NCBI GenBank assembly: GCA_964403185.1 | Contig: CAYOFK010000135.1 | Span: forward strand, 1-8,153 | Source of the DNA: CAYOFK01 sp964403185 | GTDB lineage: Bacteria; Bacteroidota; Bacteroidia; Bacteroidales; VadinHA17 | Direction of reading: 5' to 3' | Length of the DNA: 8,153 nt | Part shown: positions 5,547-8,153 of the stretch, piece after piece | Layout of the letters: every line of letters starts with the position of its first letter | Position numbering within the stretch: position 1 is the first letter of the stretch | Program-made: the position numbers and the translations under genes | Notes under the pieces: model-generated | Database searches by the model: none | Told to the model about the DNA's origin: nothing | Seen by the model: only the letters and a program-made list of their open reading frames with translations

Positions 5547-6554
5547 GTGAACCTTCAATCCAGGATAAAGGCATTTGCTGAAATTGGGAATTATCTTAAA
5601 AGCCCTGAATTTCTCAAATCTGGTAACCTTGCTCACAAATCCAATTCCTGGTTCACCCCTGACTTTGTTCGAAAGGCGTCCCTGGCTTTGGCAGAAAAGC
5701 TCACTGAACCGGGGCTTACAAAATGGGCTGAGGCATATCCGGCACTGAAATCCGAAGTTGCACCCAAAAACATTGGGGTAATCACTGCCGGGAATATCCC
5801 TCTTGTCGGATTTCATGATTTTCTAAGTGTGTTGATCTCCGGAAATAATTTTATTGGAAAAACCTCTTCAAAAGAGACAGGTTTACTGAAAAGGGTGGCG
5901 GATAAGCTGATCAAAATAAATTCCGGATTTAAAAATAGGATCCTGTTTTCAGATTTTAAGCATTCAGCATTGAATGCCGGCATCGCAACCGGATCGGATA
6001 ACAGTGCCCGCTATTTTCATTACCGTTTCCGTGACATGCCCTGCATCATCAGGAAAAACCGGAATGGAACAGCCATTCTTACAGGCAGGGAAAACAATGC
6101 CGATCTGCACAATCTGTGTATTGACGTTTTTCAATACTTTGGGTTGGGCTGCAGAAATGTTTCAAAGATCTATGTACCAGGGAGATATGTAATGCATGAC
6201 CTGGTACAGGCATTGTCAGAATATGCCGGGCTGTCAGATCACAGGCCCTACTTAAATAATCTCAGGTACCAGCGCTCTTTATTTAAAATGGATGGAAAGG
6301 CATTCATTGATGCCGGAAATATACTGCTTGCCCAAAATCCTGCACTTTCTTCACCCATCGGTGTTCTCCATTACGAATTCTACCCGGACCCAACCGCTTT
6401 AAAACAGGGGCTTTCCGTACTGGAAGGATCTGTTCAATGCATTGTCGGAGACCCGGATCAGGGGTGCATACCCTTCGGAGCATCCCAGTCGCCGGAACTT
6501 TGGGACTATGCAGATGGTGTTGACACCATGGACTTTTTACTGTCCCTATCTTGA
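5547..6554 (+). CDS. Acyl-CoA reductase, LuxC family
   Basis: The 335-residue product belongs to the LuxC acyl-CoA reductase family, within the aldehyde dehydrogenase superfamily. Members reduce acyl-CoA or acyl-enzyme to aldehyde with NADPH. Seen motifs: IGVITAGNIPLVGFHDFL (76-93), SGNNFIGKTSSKE, RDMPCIIRKNRNGTAILTG, and FGLGCRNVSKIYVP, whose cysteine (C202) is the likely thioester nucleophile. The start is set at GTG 5547 (VNLQSRIKAF), the usual N-terminus in Bacteroidota homologues as I recall them. A TTG ten codons upstream overlaps the promoter's -7 box and should be untranscribed. No luxD, luxE or luciferase genes are nearby, so bioluminescence is not implied. The substrate in this phylum is uncertain; fatty or beta-hydroxy acyl groups for lipid or pigment synthesis are possibilities. 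The gene downstream follows closely and may be cotranscribed. Confidence 0.88.
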   Translation: MNLQSRIKAFAEIGNYLKSPEFLKSGNLAHKSNSWFTPDFVRKASLALAEKLTEPGLTKWAEAYPALKSEVAPKNIGVITAGNIPLVGFHDFLSVLISGNNFIGKTSSKETGLLKRVADKLIKINSGFKNRILFSDFKHSALNAGIATGSDNSARYFHYRFRDMPCIIRKNRNGTAILTGRENNADLHNLCIDVFQYFGLGCRNVSKIYVPGRYVMHDLVQALSEYAGLSDHRPYLNNLRYQRSLFKMDGKAFIDAGNILLAQNPALSSPIGVLHYEFYPDPTALKQGLSVLEGSVQCIVGDPDQGCIPFGASQSPELWDYADGVDTMDFLLSLS

Positions 6555-6601
6555 TTTGTCCTCAAAATGTATTAAATTGTATCAACCAATTGTCTTTTAC
6601 C

Positions 6602-7111
6602 GTGGTTGACACATTTACATTCAGGGCCATTTCAAATGAGGAAGAAGGATTTTTACTGGAGATTAAATTGCAATCTGACCAGACTTTTTTTGAGTTCCAC
6701 GAGGCCATTCTTAACAGTCTCGGCTACGATAAAAGTCAGCTCACCTCCTTTTACATAACAAATAAAGACTGGGAAAAACAAGAAGAGATCACCCTGATTG
6801 ACATGTCTGAGGGGACTGCTGTTGATTTTCTCAAAATGGAAGACACCCTGTTAAAGGACCGGCTTAAGGATGAACGGTCACGCCTGCTTTATGTGTTTGA
6901 TTTCTTCTTTGAAAGAGCCTTGAATATGGAACTCATTCAAATAAAAAAAGAGGATCTGCAACAGAATCTGCCGGTAGTGTTAAAACTCGAAGGGACCATC
7001 CCTCCACAGGCACAAATGCCGGACAATATGGATGAAGGCCTTGGTGACTATTCCGGGGATCACCCGGATGAGGACATACAATTTGAATCTCTGGATGATC
7101 TTGATCTCTGA
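6602..7111 (+). CDS. Plasmid pRiA4b ORF-3-like family protein (so-called IS1096 passenger TnpR family)
   Basis: This 169-residue acidic protein matches the pRiA4b ORF-3-like family: FTFRAISNEEEGFLLEI, a TFFEFHEAILNSLGYDKSQL segment, SFYITNKDWEKQEEITL, DTLLKDRLKDERSRLLYVFDFF, and a tail rich in D and E. Some databases call the family IS1096 passenger TnpR, but no transposase, resolvase motif or terminal repeats are present, so it should not be read as a mobile element. Biochemical function is unknown. GTG at 6602 is preferred because homologues begin a few residues before the FxFR.IS strand. A TTG at 6551 would overlap the luxC stop as TTGA and add 17 residues with no family resemblance. No clear promoter lies between, so it probably shares the reductase transcript. 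It sits directly before miaA, a linkage I recall from other Bacteroidota. Confidence 0.8.
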   Translation: MVDTFTFRAISNEEEGFLLEIKLQSDQTFFEFHEAILNSLGYDKSQLTSFYITNKDWEKQEEITLIDMSEGTAVDFLKMEDTLLKDRLKDERSRLLYVFDFFFERALNMELIQIKKEDLQQNLPVVLKLEGTIPPQAQMPDNMDEGLGDYSGDHPDEDIQFESLDDLDL

Positions 7112-7146
7112 GGTTTTATCCCGGCAATCCAACATTCTGATATTTT

Positions 7147-7162
7147 CCCGGAAGCAGCCGGG
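7147..7162 (+). terminator. Weak hairpin before miaA
   Basis: CCCGG (7147-7151) and CCGGG (7158-7162) form a 5-bp GC stem with a 6-nt loop, followed by TTTCT. It lies 35 bp after the previous stop and before the miaA promoter, a sensible place for a terminator. The stem and T-run are short, so this is tentative. Confidence 0.3.
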
Positions 7163-7202
7163 TTTCTCCATGCAATTTCACATGTTAATCGCCTGAAGAG
7201 GC

Positions 7203-7210
7203 TATCTTTG
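7203..7210 (+). promoter_or_regulatory. miaA promoter, -7 element
   Basis: TATCTTTG is the third identical copy of the -7 element in this window, placed just upstream of a coding region. It ends only eight bases before the miaA ATG. With initiation expected a few bases after the box, the mRNA would have a leader of about five bases or fewer. No convincing -33 TTG lies at 19-21 nt; TTT at 7176-7178 is 24 nt upstream. Confidence 0.6.
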
Positions 7211-7218
7211 TCTTCCTG

Positions 7219-8109
7219 ATGAAACCGACTCTGTTAGTCATAGTGGGGCCAACTGCAACCGGAAAAACCGGTCTGGCTATTGATCTGGCCGAACATTACG
7301 CGACAGAGATCATCTCGGCAGATTCGCGGCAGTTGTTTCGTGAGATGCTCATCGGTACGGCTGCACCTTCCCCCGCCCAACTTGACAGGGTCCGGCATCA
7401 TTTTGTGGGAACCCTGTCTGTGAAAGATTATTTTAATGCAAGCATGTTTGAGGAAGAAGTTCTGAATTTGCTGGAGGGTCTATTCGCAACACATACCCTC
7501 GTCATCATGGCAGGTGGATCGGGCATGTATATCGATGCCGTATGTTCGGGTATTGATGAATTGCCCACCATTGATCCTCAAATAAGGGATCGTTTGCAGG
7601 GGCAATATAAGAGAGAGGGCATTGAAAGCCTGAGGATGCAATTAAAGATACTGGATCCCGGGTTCTATTCAAGAGTGGATCTGAAAAATCCAAACCGCAT
7701 CTTAAAAGCGCTGGAAGTCACCCTGATGACAGGGAAGCCCTATTCATCATTCCTTACAGCAAAAGAAAAAACCAGACCATTCAACATCCTGAAGACCGGG
7801 CTGAACCTTCCCAGACCACAATTGTATTACAGAATTGACCGGCGGGTCGATGCAATGATTGCTGCCGGTCTGGTGGAGGAAGCGCGCCGGTTGTTTCCTC
7901 TCAGGCATCTGAATGCCTTAAACACGGTTGGGTATAAGGAACTGTTTGAGTATTTTGAAGGCAAGGTTGATCTGAACCGGGCCATTGAGCTCATCAAACA
8001 AAATTCCCGGCGTTTTGCCAAGCGCCAGATCACATGGTTTCACCGCGATAAAGACATTCGCTGGTTTGAACCGGGGGAAAAAGATAAGATCATTGAGTTG
8101 CTAAAATAA
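7219..8109 (+). CDS. miaA: tRNA dimethylallyltransferase MiaA
   Basis: MiaA transfers a dimethylallyl group to N6 of adenosine 37 in tRNAs that read codons starting with U, the first step toward ms2i6A, which stabilises codon pairing. The 296-residue cytoplasmic enzyme is slightly shorter than E. coli MiaA but complete. Seen motifs: P-loop GPTATGKT (10-17), SADSRQLF with the likely general base D35, IGTAAPS (45-51), GGSGMY (99-104), NPNRILKALEV (157-167), TGKPYS, and LNTVGYKEL near residue 235. The C-terminal RRFAKRQITWFHRD segment is also typical. ATG 7219 places the P-loop at the usual position. It is transcribed in the same direction as the preceding gene after a 107-bp gap and has its own -7 box. 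All motifs expected for activity are present. Confidence 0.97.
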   Translation: MKPTLLVIVGPTATGKTGLAIDLAEHYATEIISADSRQLFREMLIGTAAPSPAQLDRVRHHFVGTLSVKDYFNASMFEEEVLNLLEGLFATHTLVIMAGGSGMYIDAVCSGIDELPTIDPQIRDRLQGQYKREGIESLRMQLKILDPGFYSRVDLKNPNRILKALEVTLMTGKPYSSFLTAKEKTRPFNILKTGLNLPRPQLYYRIDRRVDAMIAAGLVEEARRLFPLRHLNALNTVGYKELFEYFEGKVDLNRAIELIKQNSRRFAKRQITWFHRDKDIRWFEPGEKDKIIELLK

Positions 8110-8113
8110 GTCA

Positions 8114-8146
8114 GACCTGCCAGCGTCCGAAGGTCCTGGCAGTGTC
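8114..8146 (+). terminator. Hairpin downstream of miaA
   Basis: GACCTGCCAG (8114-8123) pairs with CTGGCAG-T-GTC (8136-8146): ten base pairs with one bulged T and a 12-nt loop, starting four bases after the stop codon. No T-run is visible before the window ends. Sequence words (CAGACCTGCC, CTGGCAG, GTCGGA) echo the region after acn, so it may be one of a degenerate repeat family placed at gene ends. Confidence 0.45.
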
Positions 8147-8153
8147 GGAAGCA

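Noticed and set aside
5547..6554. Bioluminescence (lux) operon
   Set aside because: Only a LuxC-family protein is present; no luciferase, transferase or synthetase genes.
6551..6601. TTG start at 6551 coupled to the luxC stop (TTGA)
   Set aside because: The added 17 residues do not resemble the family N-terminus; GTG 6602 fits better. Translational coupling is not excluded.

Overview
The window reads as a stretch of a Bacteroidota chromosome, probably of the order Bacteroidales or Marinilabiliales. Three lines of evidence point there. Three genes are preceded by an identical TATCTTTG element, which fits the Bacteroidota -7 promoter consensus TAnnTTTG. Start codons lack Shine-Dalgarno sequences. 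The gene families are typical of the phylum: an M56/TonB BlaR1-like sensor, an acyl-CoA reductase of the LuxC family, and a pRiA4b ORF-3-like protein beside miaA.

Layout from left to right: (1) the 5' end of a minus-strand MacB/FtsX-type ABC transporter permease, cut by the window edge. (2) An AT-rich divergent promoter region. (3) acn, a complete mitochondrial-type aconitase with all iron-sulfur cysteines. (4) A 261-bp intergenic region with a 12-bp hairpin, copy 1 of a 50-bp dispersed repeat, and a promoter carrying two ACTAA-N4-TTAGT operators. (5) A blaI-like repressor gene overlapping a blaR1-like gene by 8 nt. The second protein carries an M56 metalloprotease, two TonB C-terminal domains and two short modules resembling the plug of TonB-dependent receptors. 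(6) A second intergenic region with a 16-bp hairpin, copy 2 of the 50-bp repeat (48/50 identical to copy 1), and a promoter. (7) A LuxC-family acyl-CoA reductase, a pRiA4b ORF-3 family acidic protein, then miaA with its own almost leaderless promoter. (8) A hairpin after miaA at the right edge.

The most unusual part is the blaI/blaR1-like module. It has a clear autoregulatory operator, a protease with an intact HEXXH site, and a sensor end built from duplicated TonB and plug-like modules instead of a penicillin-binding domain. No beta-lactamase is present, so its signal and targets are unknown. The same dispersed repeat lies on both sides of this operon. The other genes are housekeeping (TCA cycle, tRNA modification) or conserved genes of uncertain role. 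I see no tRNA or rRNA gene, CRISPR array or transposase.
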